Source: Bremerella sp. P1 (GTDB lineage Bacteria > Planctomycetota > Planctomycetia > Pirellulales > Pirellulaceae). Taken from it: a stretch of DNA of 64,000 bases. The translations under genes were made by a program, and so were the position numbers. The stretch lies in assembly GCF_028748185.1 (NCBI RefSeq), contig NZ_CP118164.1, forward strand, positions 4,117,814 through 4,181,813, in the 5' to 3' direction. Below the pieces are notes generated by a model that did no database searches, was not told where the DNA came from, and saw only the letters and a program-made list of their open reading frames with translations. Below are positions 8,959-18,790 of the stretch, one piece after another. How positions within the stretch are numbered: the stretch's first letter is position 1; the number at the start of each line of letters is the position of its first letter.

Positions 8959-10671
8959 ATGGATACGGGGGGAGAGATCCAGCGAACCGATTCAATCGCG
9001 GCTATCTTTCTAGAGCGAGTCCGCGCCGATCTGAAGTCGCCTGCCCTGTGGACGCGATCCGCGGATTCCCAGTACCAGGCCACCACCTGGGAGCAACTTC
9101 TGCTCGAGGTCGCCAGTACGGTGGCGGCGCTTGAGCAACAGGGCGTTACCCACGGCACGCGTGTCGTTCAGCTCAGCGAGAATCGCCGCGAGTGGATCAC
9201 GCTCGACTTGGCTCTGCTGCTTCTTGGTGCCTGGCATGTGCCGATCAGCACGCACGCGTCTCCCAGTCAGATTCGTCAGATCCTGGATCACTGCGATCCT
9301 GCCATCATTGTGGTCGAGTCAACGCTCAAGGACGGATGGATCGCCAAGGATGTCTCCGATTCGGTCATCACCATTGGCTACGATCCAGACGGATCTTCCG
9401 ACGCACTTTTGATGTCTGAACTTACGGGAGCTTTTCCGACGACGGTCGATCGAGCGTTGGCTGATTTGGAGGACCGTTTGCAGCGGATCAATCCGGATGA
9501 GATCTGCTCGCTCGTCTATACCAGCGGCACGACAGGTCCGCCCAAGGGAGTGATGCTGACGCATCGCAATTTGGCCTTCGACGCCATGGCGGTCGTGCAC
9601 GCCTATGAAGAGAAGCCGGCCGACAAACGGTTGAGCTTTCTGCCGTTTAGCCACTTGTATGCCCGAACGTGCGATGTCTATACCTGGATTGCCCGTGGAT
9701 CGCAGTTGGCGCTGGCCCATGCGCGCGAGACCATTCTCGCCGACTGCCAGGCGATCAAGCCTACGCTGATTAACGGCGTGCCCTACTTCTATCAGAAGGT
9801 GGTCGAAGGCCTGAAAGCGAAAGGTAAGCTCGATGCTCCCGGTACACTGCAAACCGCACTGGGGGGCGAGGTCCGCATGTGTGCCAGTGGCGGTGCGCCT
9901 TTGGCCCGCTGGGTGATCGAAGCCTTCGAGAAACAGGGCCTTTCGCTTTTGGAAGGGTACGGCATGACCGAGGCCTCACCGGTGATCTCGGTGTCGACCG
10001 AAGCGGCCCACCGCGCCGGGAGTGTCGGCAAGAAGCTGGAAGGCGTTGAAGTTCGTATCTCCGAGCAAGGCGAACTGGAAACCCGCGGTCCGCACGTGAT
10101 GAGGGGATACTACCAGGACGACCAGGCCACACAGCAAGTGATGGATGGCGACTGGCTACGCACTGGCGACCTTGGCATGATCGACGAGGAAGACTTTTTG
10201 TGGATCACCGGTCGGCAGAAAGAAATGCTCGTCCTTTCGACAGGTCGGAAAGTCATTCCGACAGCCTTGGAACTGGCCATCAGCAGTGATCCTTTGGTCG
10301 CCCAGGTGATCGTATGTGGCGAAGGTCGCAAGTGCCTGTCGGCCCTGGTCGTGCCGGATCCGGATCAGCTGCGTAAGCGCATCAAAGAGGCCCGGCTGTG
10401 GGTGTTCTCCAAGCGACAAGCGTTGCAGCATCCGACCGTCCGAGGATGGTATCGCGACATCCTCGACTGTCATCTGGCCAATCGCGCCGACTACGAACAG
10501 GTCGGACCGTTCACGATCCTGGGGCAAGGCTTCACGCCCGCGACCGGTGAAATGACCGCTAAGCTCAGTTTGCGCCGGGATGCCATCGTGAAAAATTACC
10601 AGGATACGATCGAGCAAATGTACAAGCCCCAGGAAGTGTCGAGACCTTGGTGGAGGTTGTGGTTGTTGTAA
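8959..10671 (+). CDS. Long-chain acyl-CoA synthetase (AMP-forming)
   Basis: A 570-residue ANL-superfamily ligase that activates fatty acids to acyl-CoA through an acyl-adenylate, supplying the beta-oxidation enzymes next door. It carries the P-loop YTSGTTGPPKGVMLTH, the YGMTEASP motif, and WLRTGDLG plus GRQKEMLVLSTGRK toward the C-terminus. The C-terminal extension resembles the eukaryote-like FAA1 class. The ATG at 8959 is preceded by GGAG with seven bases spacing, so the roughly 50 in-frame residues upstream, which overlap the thiolase gene, are not part of it. It lies 20 bases after the thiolase stop. Exact chain-length preference is unknown. Confidence 0.93.
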   Translation: MDTGGEIQRTDSIAAIFLERVRADLKSPALWTRSADSQYQATTWEQLLLEVASTVAALEQQGVTHGTRVVQLSENRREWITLDLALLLLGAWHVPISTHASPSQIRQILDHCDPAIIVVESTLKDGWIAKDVSDSVITIGYDPDGSSDALLMSELTGAFPTTVDRALADLEDRLQRINPDEICSLVYTSGTTGPPKGVMLTHRNLAFDAMAVVHAYEEKPADKRLSFLPFSHLYARTCDVYTWIARGSQLALAHARETILADCQAIKPTLINGVPYFYQKVVEGLKAKGKLDAPGTLQTALGGEVRMCASGGAPLARWVIEAFEKQGLSLLEGYGMTEASPVISVSTEAAHRAGSVGKKLEGVEVRISEQGELETRGPHVMRGYYQDDQATQQVMDGDWLRTGDLGMIDEEDFLWITGRQKEMLVLSTGRKVIPTALELAISSDPLVAQVIVCGEGRKCLSALVVPDPDQLRKRIKEARLWVFSKRQALQHPTVRGWYRDILDCHLANRADYEQVGPFTILGQGFTPATGEMTAKLSLRRDAIVKNYQDTIEQMYKPQEVSRPWWRLWLL

Positions 10672-10824
10672 TTGCTTGATTTGCAATAGGTTATGGTCAA
10701 TTCAGTTGGCCCGCGGGGAGCCAGTTGAGCGAAAATAAGGTAGAGTTAGGTAGCCAGGAAGCATTGCTAACGGGGGTGAGTCCCTCGTTATGCGTACACT
10801 CGAACCTCGGCAGGAGCAGCAACG

Positions 10825-12759
10825 ATGAGCAGTGACACGACCAATCCACAGCCGCCGGAAACGAAGCCGGAAGAGCAGCAAGAGACTTCGTTCGCCGAAA
10901 CCGCGCTGAAGCTCGGCGGTAAGAGCGAGGATGAAGCACGTCGTACCGGGGCGATCGATTCGGCCGACGATCAGGTCGAGAAGCTCTTCCAGCCGCAGTA
11001 TCAAACGGCCAACAGCCCGGCCCATCGCGCGGTGTGGGATCGAGGTATTCCGGTCGAACTGTTTGAAGCCGATCCGGTTGCGACGCCGCCTGAGATTCGC
11101 AAGGTGATGGACGACAGCCTGGAGGTCGTGCGCGGCTTCCGTAAGAGCAAGGCCATTACCGACGACAAAGGGAAGATCCGCGACGAAGTCCTTCAGTCGC
11201 TAGGCGATGCAGGCTACTGGGGTTTGCTCGTCGACAAGAAATACGGCGGTAGCGGTACGCCCTTTCGCGCGTTTGCACCCTTTCTGACCGAAATGGCCAT
11301 GGTCGATCCGACCCTCGCAGGCCTGGCTTCGGTGCACGGCTGTATTGGGGCGGTCGATCCTGTCAGTACGTTTGGTAGCGAAGAACAGAAGCAGCGGTAT
11401 CTCCCCAAGCTGGCCAGCGGCGAGAAGCTCTCGGCGTTCGCACTGACCGAACCGTGTGCTGGTTCCGACCTGACCGCGCTGCGCACACACGCCAAGCTTG
11501 ATGGCGACAGTTACGTGCTCAACGGCGAGAAGCTCTTCATCACCAACGTGGTGCCTGGCCGAACGATCGGCGTGGTGTGTCTCATCGACGACGTGCCGGC
11601 GGTGTTGGTGGTCGATTTGCCTCCCGAAGAGAACGATAACTTTCAACTTCGGAAGTATGGTATCTGGGCCCTCAAGCACACCTACAACCAGGGCATCATC
11701 TTCAAGGACTTCCGCGTCCCGAAAGAGAACCTCTTGGTGCCTGGCAAGGGGAATGGTCTGACCATCGCCTATCATGGGCTCAACCTTGGTCGTATCAGCC
11801 TGTGCGCCAATGCGGCCGGTACGATGCGCCTGATGATGGCCAGCATGATCCCTTGGGTTCACTTCCGCGAAACGTACGGCGAGCCGATCGCCAAGCGGGA
11901 ACTGGTGCAGCGCCGCTTGGGTAAGCTGGCCGGGATGATCGTGGCCTCCGATGCACTGGTAGCCTGGTGTAGCACGCTGATCGATGCCGGTTACCGGGGC
12001 GAGATGGAATGCATCATCGCCAAGATCTTCGGTAGCGAGTCGCAAAAGGAAGCGGCGATCGAACTGTTCATGAAGACGCACGGTGGACGGTCGTTCCTGC
12101 ATGGGCACATGTTCGGCGACAACGTCCACGAGTACCTGGCTCCTTGCATCTATGAAGGGGAAGGGGAGATGCTCGGGATGGCGTTCTTCAAATCGCTAGT
12201 CAAGAAGCACGGTACGCAGTTCTTCGAGCCGATCGGCAAGGCTCTGCACGAAGCCGGCATCAAGAAGCCCAATCCCTTCAACCCGGCCCATGCCTGGGCG
12301 CTCAAGGGGGCATTGGCTCCGTACGCCAGCTGGATGATGAAGGAGTACATGGGCGGCAAGCCGCGTCCGAAGTTCCCGCAGATGCCAGAAGACCTGAAGG
12401 CCCACGCTCAGTTCGCTGCCGACCGTCTGCAAGACATGCCGCTGCATATCTCAGGCACCATGCGAAAGCACCAACTGAAGCTGGCCGACCGTCAGTGCCG
12501 TATGTCGTATTTGTCGGCAAATGTGCAGGACCTGATGACCATTCTGTGCACGGCGCTGTACGCGGCGAAGCAAGAGAACGAAACGGTTCGCGCCGCGGCC
12601 GATATCGCCTGCCGCGACTTGAAGCGGAAGATTCTGCTCACGCGGCCAAGCGATCGCTACTTCCGTCGCGTTTCGGAAGTGGGGGGTATGATCGCCGAAG
12701 GAAACTTCCCCGGCGTTGACGTTCCCCCAGACGAAATCATGATGCGGTATGATAAGTAA
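10825..12759 (+). CDS. Acyl-CoA dehydrogenase (large, FadE/VLCAD-like length)
   Basis: A 644-residue flavoprotein dehydrogenase that introduces the 2,3 double bond in acyl-CoA, the first step of beta-oxidation. It has the substrate/FAD signature [26 protein letters not shown], and YEGEGEMLG in the region where related enzymes carry the catalytic glutamate. It is longer than medium-chain enzymes (about 380) because of an N-terminal charged leader of about 85 residues and a C-terminal helical extension, as in very-long-chain enzymes. GGAG precedes the ATG. It lies 153 bases after the ligase, so it may have its own promoter while still belonging functionally to the cluster. Confidence 0.93.
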   Translation: MSSDTTNPQPPETKPEEQQETSFAETALKLGGKSEDEARRTGAIDSADDQVEKLFQPQYQTANSPAHRAVWDRGIPVELFEADPVATPPEIRKVMDDSLEVVRGFRKSKAITDDKGKIRDEVLQSLGDAGYWGLLVDKKYGGSGTPFRAFAPFLTEMAMVDPTLAGLASVHGCIGAVDPVSTFGSEEQKQRYLPKLASGEKLSAFALTEPCAGSDLTALRTHAKLDGDSYVLNGEKLFITNVVPGRTIGVVCLIDDVPAVLVVDLPPEENDNFQLRKYGIWALKHTYNQGIIFKDFRVPKENLLVPGKGNGLTIAYHGLNLGRISLCANAAGTMRLMMASMIPWVHFRETYGEPIAKRELVQRRLGKLAGMIVASDALVAWCSTLIDAGYRGEMECIIAKIFGSESQKEAAIELFMKTHGGRSFLHGHMFGDNVHEYLAPCIYEGEGEMLGMAFFKSLVKKHGTQFFEPIGKALHEAGIKKPNPFNPAHAWALKGALAPYASWMMKEYMGGKPRPKFPQMPEDLKAHAQFAADRLQDMPLHISGTMRKHQLKLADRQCRMSYLSANVQDLMTILCTALYAAKQENETVRAAADIACRDLKRKILLTRPSDRYFRRVSEVGGMIAEGNFPGVDVPPDEIMMRYDK

Positions 12760-12795
12760 CGCTTTGTTACTTGATTGTCTGGAAGGACCGCATCG

Positions 12796-13482
12796 GTGAT
12801 CAAATTCAGTGTCATCCTGCCTGCCGCCGGCCGTAGTACGCGTTTCGGCGGCGGCGAACTGAAAAAGGTATACGTTCCGCTGTTGGGACAGCCGGTCTGG
12901 CTGCATAGCGCGAAGCGATTCGCCGCTCGCCCGGATGTGAGCGGCGTCGTGATTGTCATCTCGCAGGATGATGAGTCGTACTTTCGTGAGCAGTTCTCCG
13001 ATGTCTGTAACGAGTTGGGAATTCAAATCGTTCTGGGAGGAGAAACCCGAACCGATTCGATTGCCAACGGTATCGACGCGTTAGACTCCAGAAGCGAGTT
13101 CATCGCCATTCACGATGCGGCCCGGCCTGGGATCGACGATGCGATGATCGATGCCGTGTTCAACTCGGCCGCCGGAAGTGGTGCCGCGATTCTCGCTCTG
13201 CCGGTACCTGGCACGCTCAAGCGAGTCTCGATCGAAGGCAAGATCGTCGAAACGGTTCCCCGCGAAGGAGTTTGGGAAGCGCAAACCCCCCAGGTCTTTC
13301 GACGCCCCTTGATTCTCGAGGCGTATGACAAGTTCCGCAACGAGCCTGCCACCGACGATGCCAGCCTGGTCGAACGTCTGGGGCACCCCGTCTCAGTCGT
13401 TCGCGGCGCGATGAAGAATCTGAAGATCACGACCAAGGACGATCTGGCCGTGGCTGAACGGCTGTTGGCCGACGGAAGTTGA
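12796..13482 (+). CDS. ispD: 2-C-methyl-D-erythritol 4-phosphate cytidylyltransferase
   Basis: A 228-residue IspD that joins CTP to MEP to form CDP-methylerythritol in the non-mevalonate isoprenoid pathway. The N-terminal nucleotide-binding loop is LPAAGRSTRFGGGELKK. The conserved blocks HDAARP, EAQTPQVF and TDDASLVE follow at the usual positions. I use the GTG at 12796, preceded by GGAAGGA with nine bases spacing; an in-frame TTG at 12775 is less likely. It begins 36 bases after the acyl-CoA dehydrogenase, an unusual neighbour that suggests read-through transcription from the fatty-acid genes. Confidence 0.94.
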   Translation: MIKFSVILPAAGRSTRFGGGELKKVYVPLLGQPVWLHSAKRFAARPDVSGVVIVISQDDESYFREQFSDVCNELGIQIVLGGETRTDSIANGIDALDSRSEFIAIHDAARPGIDDAMIDAVFNSAAGSGAAILALPVPGTLKRVSIEGKIVETVPREGVWEAQTPQVFRRPLILEAYDKFRNEPATDDASLVERLGHPVSVVRGAMKNLKITTKDDLAVAERLLADGS

Positions 13483-13590
13483 ACCTGACAAGCGGTTTCG
13501 GTGTCGTCCCGTAGTTCAATGGGGCGATTTTTCTTAGAATGCCGGTTTGAAATTGGCAACAAAACCCTTAACGGTGGCGATCCTGGTCAG

Positions 13591-14880
13591 ATGAACGATA
13601 TTTTCGCAGAACTCTCGTGGCGTGGTCTCATTAATCAAACAACCGGGGACGACTCGTTCGGTACCTGGCTGAATGAGCAGCCGCGGACCGTCTACGCCGG
13701 TTTTGACCCAACCGCCGAGAGTCTGCACGTTGGGCACATGCTGCCGCTGATGCTGCTACGTCGTTTTCAAGCGGCAGGGCACAAACCGATTGCCTTGGTC
13801 GGTGGTGCGACCGGGATGATCGGCGACCCGAGCGGTAAGAGCGCCGAACGTAATCTGCTGTCGGTTGAACAACTGCGCGCCAACGTCGAGGCGATCAAAG
13901 TCCAAATGGGGCAATTCCTCGACTTCGACGAAGCCGGCAGCGGCGCCGTGCTGGTGAACAACTTCGACTGGATGCAGAGCTTCAGCTACCTCGACTTCCT
14001 CCGCGACATCGGGAAGAACTTCCCGGTCAACGTGATGATGGCGAAGGACTCGGTGAAAGGCCGCTTGGAACGCGATGACGCTGGCCTCAGCTACACCGAA
14101 TTCAGCTACATGCTGCTTCAGGCGTACGACTTCGTGCACCTGTTCGACAAGCATGGCTGTACGCTGCAGATCGGTGGAAGCGATCAGTGGGGCAATATCA
14201 CCGCTGGGATAGACCTGGGGCGTCGTATGCGATCGGCTCAGCTTTTCGGCATGACCTGTCCGCTGCTGACCAAGAGCGACGGAACCAAGATGGGTAAAAC
14301 CGAGTCGGGTGCCATTTGGCTTTCGCCAGACCGTACGAGCCCCTACGCGTTCTACCAATACTGGGTCAACGTCGCCGATGAAGATGCCGGTAAGTGCCTA
14401 CGCTTCTTGACCGAGTTGGATCGAGAAGAGATTGAAGCACTCGATAAAGCTCGTGAAGAGGAGCCGCACAAGCGACAGAGCCAGAAGCGATTGGCCGAGG
14501 CGCTGACCGAATTGGTCCATGGGGCCGAAGGGGTTGCGAGTGCGCAGCGTGCCACCGAGATTTTTTTCGGGGGTGAGATCGACAATCTGAGCGACAAGCA
14601 ACTGACCGAAATCTTCGCGGATGTTACCAGCCAGGAGCTAAGCCGTGACCGATTGACCGCCGACGGTGGGTTGAACATTGTCGATGCGTTGGTCGAATCA
14701 GGCCTCTGCAAGAGCAAGGGGGACGCACGCCGAACTATTTCGCAGGGCGGGGCTTACGTGAATAACCGCCGTGTGGAAGAGGTCGAGAAAACCCTGGGAA
14801 CCGAGGACTTGGCCAGTGAAACGGTCATGGTGCTTCGCAGCGGCAAGAAGAAGTATGCCCTGCTGCGATTCGCCAACTAG
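13591..14880 (+). CDS. tyrS: Tyrosyl-tRNA synthetase
   Basis: A 429-residue class I synthetase charging tRNA-Tyr. It has the HIGH-type motif in SLHVGHMLPL, the tyrosine-pocket DQWGNITAG, and KMGKTESG as the KMSKS-type loop (a KxGKT variant seen in bacterial TyrS). A C-terminal S4-like RNA-binding segment (SKGDARRTISQGGAYVNNR) is present, so it is full length. The ATG at 13591 (MNDIFAEL) was chosen; about 30 in-frame residues upstream lack similarity to the family. It is the last gene of the run, followed by an intrinsic terminator at 14921-14956. No T-box or other leader was seen in the 108 bases upstream. Confidence 0.96.
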   Translation: MNDIFAELSWRGLINQTTGDDSFGTWLNEQPRTVYAGFDPTAESLHVGHMLPLMLLRRFQAAGHKPIALVGGATGMIGDPSGKSAERNLLSVEQLRANVEAIKVQMGQFLDFDEAGSGAVLVNNFDWMQSFSYLDFLRDIGKNFPVNVMMAKDSVKGRLERDDAGLSYTEFSYMLLQAYDFVHLFDKHGCTLQIGGSDQWGNITAGIDLGRRMRSAQLFGMTCPLLTKSDGTKMGKTESGAIWLSPDRTSPYAFYQYWVNVADEDAGKCLRFLTELDREEIEALDKAREEEPHKRQSQKRLAEALTELVHGAEGVASAQRATEIFFGGEIDNLSDKQLTEIFADVTSQELSRDRLTADGGLNIVDALVESGLCKSKGDARRTISQGGAYVNNRRVEEVEKTLGTEDLASETVMVLRSGKKKYALLRFAN

Positions 14881-14920
14881 TCCTAGCGGTTTGCTAGCTA
14901 TCCCCCGATTCAAATTGACG

Positions 14921-14965
14921 ACCGCCTGCCAAGTTCCTACTATTCCGGCAGGCGGTTCGCATTTT
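14921..14965 (+). terminator. Intrinsic terminator after tyrS
   Basis: ACCGCCTGCC (14921-14930) pairs perfectly with GGCAGGCGGT (14947-14956), followed by TCGCATTTT. It sits 40 bases after the tyrS stop and probably ends the fatty acid-ispD-tyrS transcripts. Confidence 0.75.
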
Positions 14966-15000
14966 GGGGTGGGGCATTCTCCCTGACAGCTAGGTCGATC

Positions 15001-15759
15001 GTGGCGCGGAAGAAAACGTTTTTGGTGTTGTTTGTTGGTGCGGCCGTGCTGATCGCGGCCGTGGCCGGATCGGTGTACAACGCTACTCAGCACGTGCCAG
15101 ACTTCTACACCGAAGCCCTCTACGTCGAGCCAACCACCGCACATGAGGATGGCGAAGTCCTGGAAGAGCAGGTCTTTGCCTTTTCCAACCAGGTCAAAAA
15201 ACCCCGGCCATGGTCGCTGCGTCTGACCGACAAACAGATCAACAGCTGGCTGGCCGCTGATTTGAAAGAGAAGTTCCCGGAGCTTCTGCCCGAGCATATC
15301 GAAGACCCTCGCATTGCGGTCAAAGGGAAGACGCTTCTGGTCGGGTGCAAATACAACGGGCAATCGCTCCACTCGGTACTGGCCGTCTCACTCGATTGCT
15401 ATCTCGTGGAAGGGGAACCCAACGTCGTCGGGATTCAGCTTCATAACGTAACCGCCGGGGCACTACCGATCCCGATTGGTCAGCTGCTTTCAGAGATCGA
15501 TACCTATGCCGGCAAAGCCGATATCCCGATCCGCTGGCAGCAGCGCGATGGAGACCCGGTAGCGTTGGTCACGATCCCAAGCACCGGCAAAGAGATCGAC
15601 GGCGAGATCCGGATTGATGCCCTTGAGTTCAAAGATGGCGAGATCTTACTTTCCGGCGAAACGATCAAGACCGAGCAGGAACTCAAAGAGGAAGACGCAG
15701 CGACGGAACAAGCCCTGCCTGCTGCTTCTGAGGTTCAAGAGTCAGCAGACGAATCCTGA
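15001..15759 (+). CDS. Membrane-anchored protein of unknown function
   Basis: A 252-residue protein starting at a GTG. Residues 7-27 form a single hydrophobic segment (FLVLFVGAAVLIAAVAG) that is a signal anchor or uncleaved signal peptide, so the rest is probably periplasmic. The soluble part contains SLRLTDKQINSWLAADL, a strand-rich middle and an acidic C-terminal tail (KEEDAATEQ). I recognise no catalytic motif. The 3' end overlaps the convergent phosphoesterase-like gene by 25 bases, so both use the same DNA for their C-termini. The gene follows the tyrS terminator and is probably transcribed separately. Confidence 0.75.
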   Translation: MARKKTFLVLFVGAAVLIAAVAGSVYNATQHVPDFYTEALYVEPTTAHEDGEVLEEQVFAFSNQVKKPRPWSLRLTDKQINSWLAADLKEKFPELLPEHIEDPRIAVKGKTLLVGCKYNGQSLHSVLAVSLDCYLVEGEPNVVGIQLHNVTAGALPIPIGQLLSEIDTYAGKADIPIRWQQRDGDPVALVTIPSTGKEIDGEIRIDALEFKDGEILLSGETIKTEQELKEEDAATEQALPAASEVQESADES

Positions 15760-16079
15760 ATCTTTAGGGTGAGTTGCCCTACAAGCCGCTTGCCTTGCAA
15801 CTGAACCGTGATCTGGTCCGCTTGCCGCGTGATCCAACTGAACGTGCCTGAGTCGGCCTGGGTCACTTCTCCGCGGTTGCCGGAGATGGGGCCTTCGTAG
15901 TCGAGGTAGATCATCCGATGATCAAAGTCGGCGACCGCTTTTGCCGAGGTATCCACGCTTGGAAAGCTCTCGAGCGTGAAGGTCTTCAAGACATCGCCAT
16001 CTTCGAGAAGCAGGTCATAATGATCAGGCTTCTCGGCATCGACCGGCGTGATGTGATGAAGGATGGCAAAGCGAGGCAT
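15735..16079 (-). CDS. Stand-alone LigD-type 3'-phosphoesterase domain protein
   Basis: A 114-residue protein resembling the N-terminal phosphoesterase domain of the NHEJ protein LigD, which trims 3' ends of DNA. It starts MPRFAILHHITP and includes DHYDLLLEDGDVLKTF, comparable with the HYDLRLE metal/phosphate-binding block in LigD, but with Leu in place of the Arg. No ligase or polymerase domain follows and no Ku gene is in the window. The start at 16079 is used; the frame extends upstream to 16241 only by overlapping the neighbouring gene. The C-terminus overlaps the convergent gene by 25 bases. Family call is good; activity is uncertain because of the Arg change. Confidence 0.78.
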   Translation of the reverse strand: MPRFAILHHITPVDAEKPDHYDLLLEDGDVLKTFTLESFPSVDTSAKAVADFDHRMIYLDYEGPISGNRGEVTQADSGTFSWITRQADQITVQLQGKRLVGQLTLKIQDSSADS

Positions 16080-16083
16080 TGCA

Positions 16084-18588
16084 CTAGTATACGGTCGTAT
16101 CTTCCTGGACCGAAACTCCCTGCGGCGATTGTTGGCTGCGAACTTCAGCCTTGACGATCTTCTTGCCTGGGGTGGCGGTCTGGATATCGACTTGGAAACT
16201 GACGGCCTCTCCGGCTCGCAGGAAGCGAAGCGGCTGCACACCCACGGTCAGTCCATCGGGCGACTGCGATACTTGCGGATTCACAGGGCCACTCAGTTTC
16301 AAAAATCGCATGCCCTCGCCTAGCCGCAGCATGATCTGCACGTTCTCGTCGTCGACGTTGCGGGAATTCTTGACGGTCAGGTAGTAGCGAACATTCTGTC
16401 CGGCTGGGATGCCGTCTTGCAGTTCGGTGAGGGTTACTTCCAACTGGCCAGTTACCGGCTGGGCAGCACCGCCGCCCCCATTCTGTCCGACGGCCGGTGG
16501 AGGCTCGGCTGCCGGCTGGCTCGATGGTGTGACCGACGTACACGTCTGGGCGTTCTGCGTGAGCCCTTCATCCGTGCGGGCCGAGATCCGATTGCAGGCC
16601 TGACCGACTGGACGATTGGCCTGGCACTGCACTTCCAGGATCGCTTGTTGATTGGGCAGGATGCGTGGGAACGTCCAGATGACCTTGTTCTGTTCGTCGC
16701 GGGCCGGATCGGTTCGTCCCGTGATTTGGAACTCGGGATCGATCAGCTCTTCGACTACGACATTGGTCAGTGGCGTGGCACCCGTATTGGTAAGCACCGC
16801 ACGGAACAGGATCGGCTGACCCACTTCGCGGCTGGCCGGGGCTCGCAGTTCCAGCGTGAAGGTTGGTTCCGGTGGTGGTGGATTGACCGAGACGCAGGCC
16901 GTGGATGACTTCCCTTGCACCCCGTCGGCCGAGACCGTCAGGCGGTGACAGAAGCGTCCTGGGGTCTGGGTTTGGAAGTTCAAGCGAATCTTCTTGGCCT
17001 GACCGATGCCCAGCGTTCCCAGATCGTTAAAGATCGGGCTCTGCTGATTCGGATAGAGCAAGCCATCGTCGAAGACATCTTCCAGCTTCAAGTTCGTCAG
17101 CGGTCGATCGCCCGTGTTTTGGATCGTCACTTCGTACACGACCGGGTCGCCGACCGTGACGGCTTCCGGGCCGGTCATTTCCAAGTGGATGGCGTCGACC
17201 GAGATCTGCGTGCTCGTGCAGTCTTCGCTTCGCAGTCCTGGCTCGGCGGTGGCAACTACGCAGTTCTCGATCGTGCCGGACTGCTGAACCCGGGTCGTGA
17301 GCGAGATCTGACGGAAGCCGCGGGCCTCCAAGTCACCGATCGACCATTCCAGGCGGTTACCCATTTGCTGGGCCGCAGGAACACTCGATTCGTAAGACAG
17401 GCCAGGCGGAAGGATGACGCTGACCAGCGTGTTACGGGCTGCGACATCGCCGCCGTTCTGGACGTTGATATTGTAAACCGCTTGAGCGTTGAATTCGGCA
17501 ACCTGAGGACCGGTCATGTCGACCGCCAATTGCGGAGCACTCCAGGTCACCGTCGTCACGCCTGAGCCGAGCATGAGGTTCTCGGCGTTACTCTCGGGAT
17601 CCAAGTTAGGTTGGATGATCGTGACACGAACCTGGGCCGTTCCGGCCTGATTGGAGAGCGGTGCCAATTCGACCGTGGCGAAACCGTTGGCATCGCTACG
17701 CGTTTCGATCGGAGCCCCTTGTTCGGCAGGTCGTCCATTGACCAGGAACGCCGAGGCAGGACCGTCGAGGACTTCGTATTGGACCTTCCAACCTTCGACC
17801 GGCTGGCGATTGGTTTGTCGCAGCACGGTGGTCGTTAGAACGGCCTTGTCACCTGCTGGGACAACCACCGGGGCAGGGAACTGCCACTGGGCATCGACCC
17901 AATAGATGGTTGCCGTTTGCTGGCGAGCAGGCCAGTTCTCGAAAGTTGGGGCCAATGCCGTGACACGGCTCACACCGGGAGCGGCGGAACTGATCGACAT
18001 CCAGGTTTGGCCTTTCAATACGCGAACATCGTCACCGGGAAGTTCTGTGCCGCGATCGATCGTTTTATTGCAAAGCAGAGTGCTGCTGGTAGCAAAGTCA
18101 GGGCCTTGCACGCCGTAGTCTCGACTGGAGACCAGGTCGAACATATTGGAATCCCTGCCCACTTCGGTGATATAGCCGACGCTTTCACGCGAAAGGATCC
18201 AGTTGACCGGTCGGCCGGCTTCGTGCAAGTGCTTCTTACGGTTCAGGCCGGCCACCAGGACGACCTCGGTGCCGACCGGAGCCACCACACGCGATGGGGA
18301 AAGCTGCAAGGCTTCGGTATCGACAACGCCCTTGGGCGGAGCAGGAAGGGGAGTCAGCGGCGTGACGCCTGAGGCAGGGCAGGGGGAAAGGGGAGCCGGC
18401 TGCTGGAAGGCTGGCTGCTGATTGAAGCAGCCGAGGTTGCAGTCGACTGGAGTGGTGTCGCGGGCGAAGATCCGCTGTCCGGTAGGATCGATGCGAGGGA
18501 CGCGAAGCGGCGCGCACCCTGAGCTGACGATCGCAAGGCAGAGCGTCGTAAGGAGCAACATTCGCTTCGTGCTAGTTGACCAACGCAT
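16084..18588 (-). CDS. Large DUF11-repeat lipoprotein
   Basis: An 834-residue exported protein with a lipobox-like SSGC near residue 25, so probably a lipoprotein. After a Pro/Gln-rich region it has Ig-like beta-sandwich modules. Three or four C-terminal modules carry DUF11-type signatures (VVYEVTIQNTGDRPLTNL, ILFRAVLTNTGATPLTNV, VRYYLTVKNSRNVDDENV). Such repeats are common in planctomycete and archaeal surface proteins and are thought to be structural. The ATG at 18588 with upstream GGAAA is preferred to the TTG at 18600. It sits 4 bases from the phosphoesterase start on the same strand. No enzymatic motif was seen. Confidence 0.85.
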   Translation of the reverse strand: MRWSTSTKRMLLLTTLCLAIVSSGCAPLRVPRIDPTGQRIFARDTTPVDCNLGCFNQQPAFQQPAPLSPCPASGVTPLTPLPAPPKGVVDTEALQLSPSRVVAPVGTEVVLVAGLNRKKHLHEAGRPVNWILSRESVGYITEVGRDSNMFDLVSSRDYGVQGPDFATSSTLLCNKTIDRGTELPGDDVRVLKGQTWMSISSAAPGVSRVTALAPTFENWPARQQTATIYWVDAQWQFPAPVVVPAGDKAVLTTTVLRQTNRQPVEGWKVQYEVLDGPASAFLVNGRPAEQGAPIETRSDANGFATVELAPLSNQAGTAQVRVTIIQPNLDPESNAENLMLGSGVTTVTWSAPQLAVDMTGPQVAEFNAQAVYNINVQNGGDVAARNTLVSVILPPGLSYESSVPAAQQMGNRLEWSIGDLEARGFRQISLTTRVQQSGTIENCVVATAEPGLRSEDCTSTQISVDAIHLEMTGPEAVTVGDPVVYEVTIQNTGDRPLTNLKLEDVFDDGLLYPNQQSPIFNDLGTLGIGQAKKIRLNFQTQTPGRFCHRLTVSADGVQGKSSTACVSVNPPPPEPTFTLELRAPASREVGQPILFRAVLTNTGATPLTNVVVEELIDPEFQITGRTDPARDEQNKVIWTFPRILPNQQAILEVQCQANRPVGQACNRISARTDEGLTQNAQTCTSVTPSSQPAAEPPPAVGQNGGGGAAQPVTGQLEVTLTELQDGIPAGQNVRYYLTVKNSRNVDDENVQIMLRLGEGMRFLKLSGPVNPQVSQSPDGLTVGVQPLRFLRAGEAVSFQVDIQTATPGKKIVKAEVRSQQSPQGVSVQEDTTVY

Positions 18589-18705
18589 GACTGTTTCCAA
18601 AACTCGGACGTGGAGTTCCCGACGTAGCTTGCCCAGAATGACAAGCCGTGAAAACTTAGCACGCGGTTAGGCAACATGCGGCTTTTTTTCATCATGCGAT
18701 GTTGA

Positions 18706-18750
18706 GAAAAAACAACGCGACCCGTGCGGTTACGCGAACTGCACGGGTCG
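18706..18750 (-). terminator. Intrinsic terminator of the thioredoxin-like gene
   Basis: CGACCCGTGC (18718-18727) and GCACGGGTCG (18741-18750) are perfect 10-base arms. On the minus strand the hairpin is followed by GTTGTTTTTTCTC. It lies about 40 bases beyond the stop of the minus-strand gene at 18791. Confidence 0.85.
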
Positions 18751-18790
18751 TCGTGGTTATTCAGATTGCAGGGCCGAGCGGCCCAATGCC

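Noticed and set aside
11200-12129. 309-residue minus-strand open frame
   Set aside because: Opposite the acyl-CoA dehydrogenase core; no start signal or domain.
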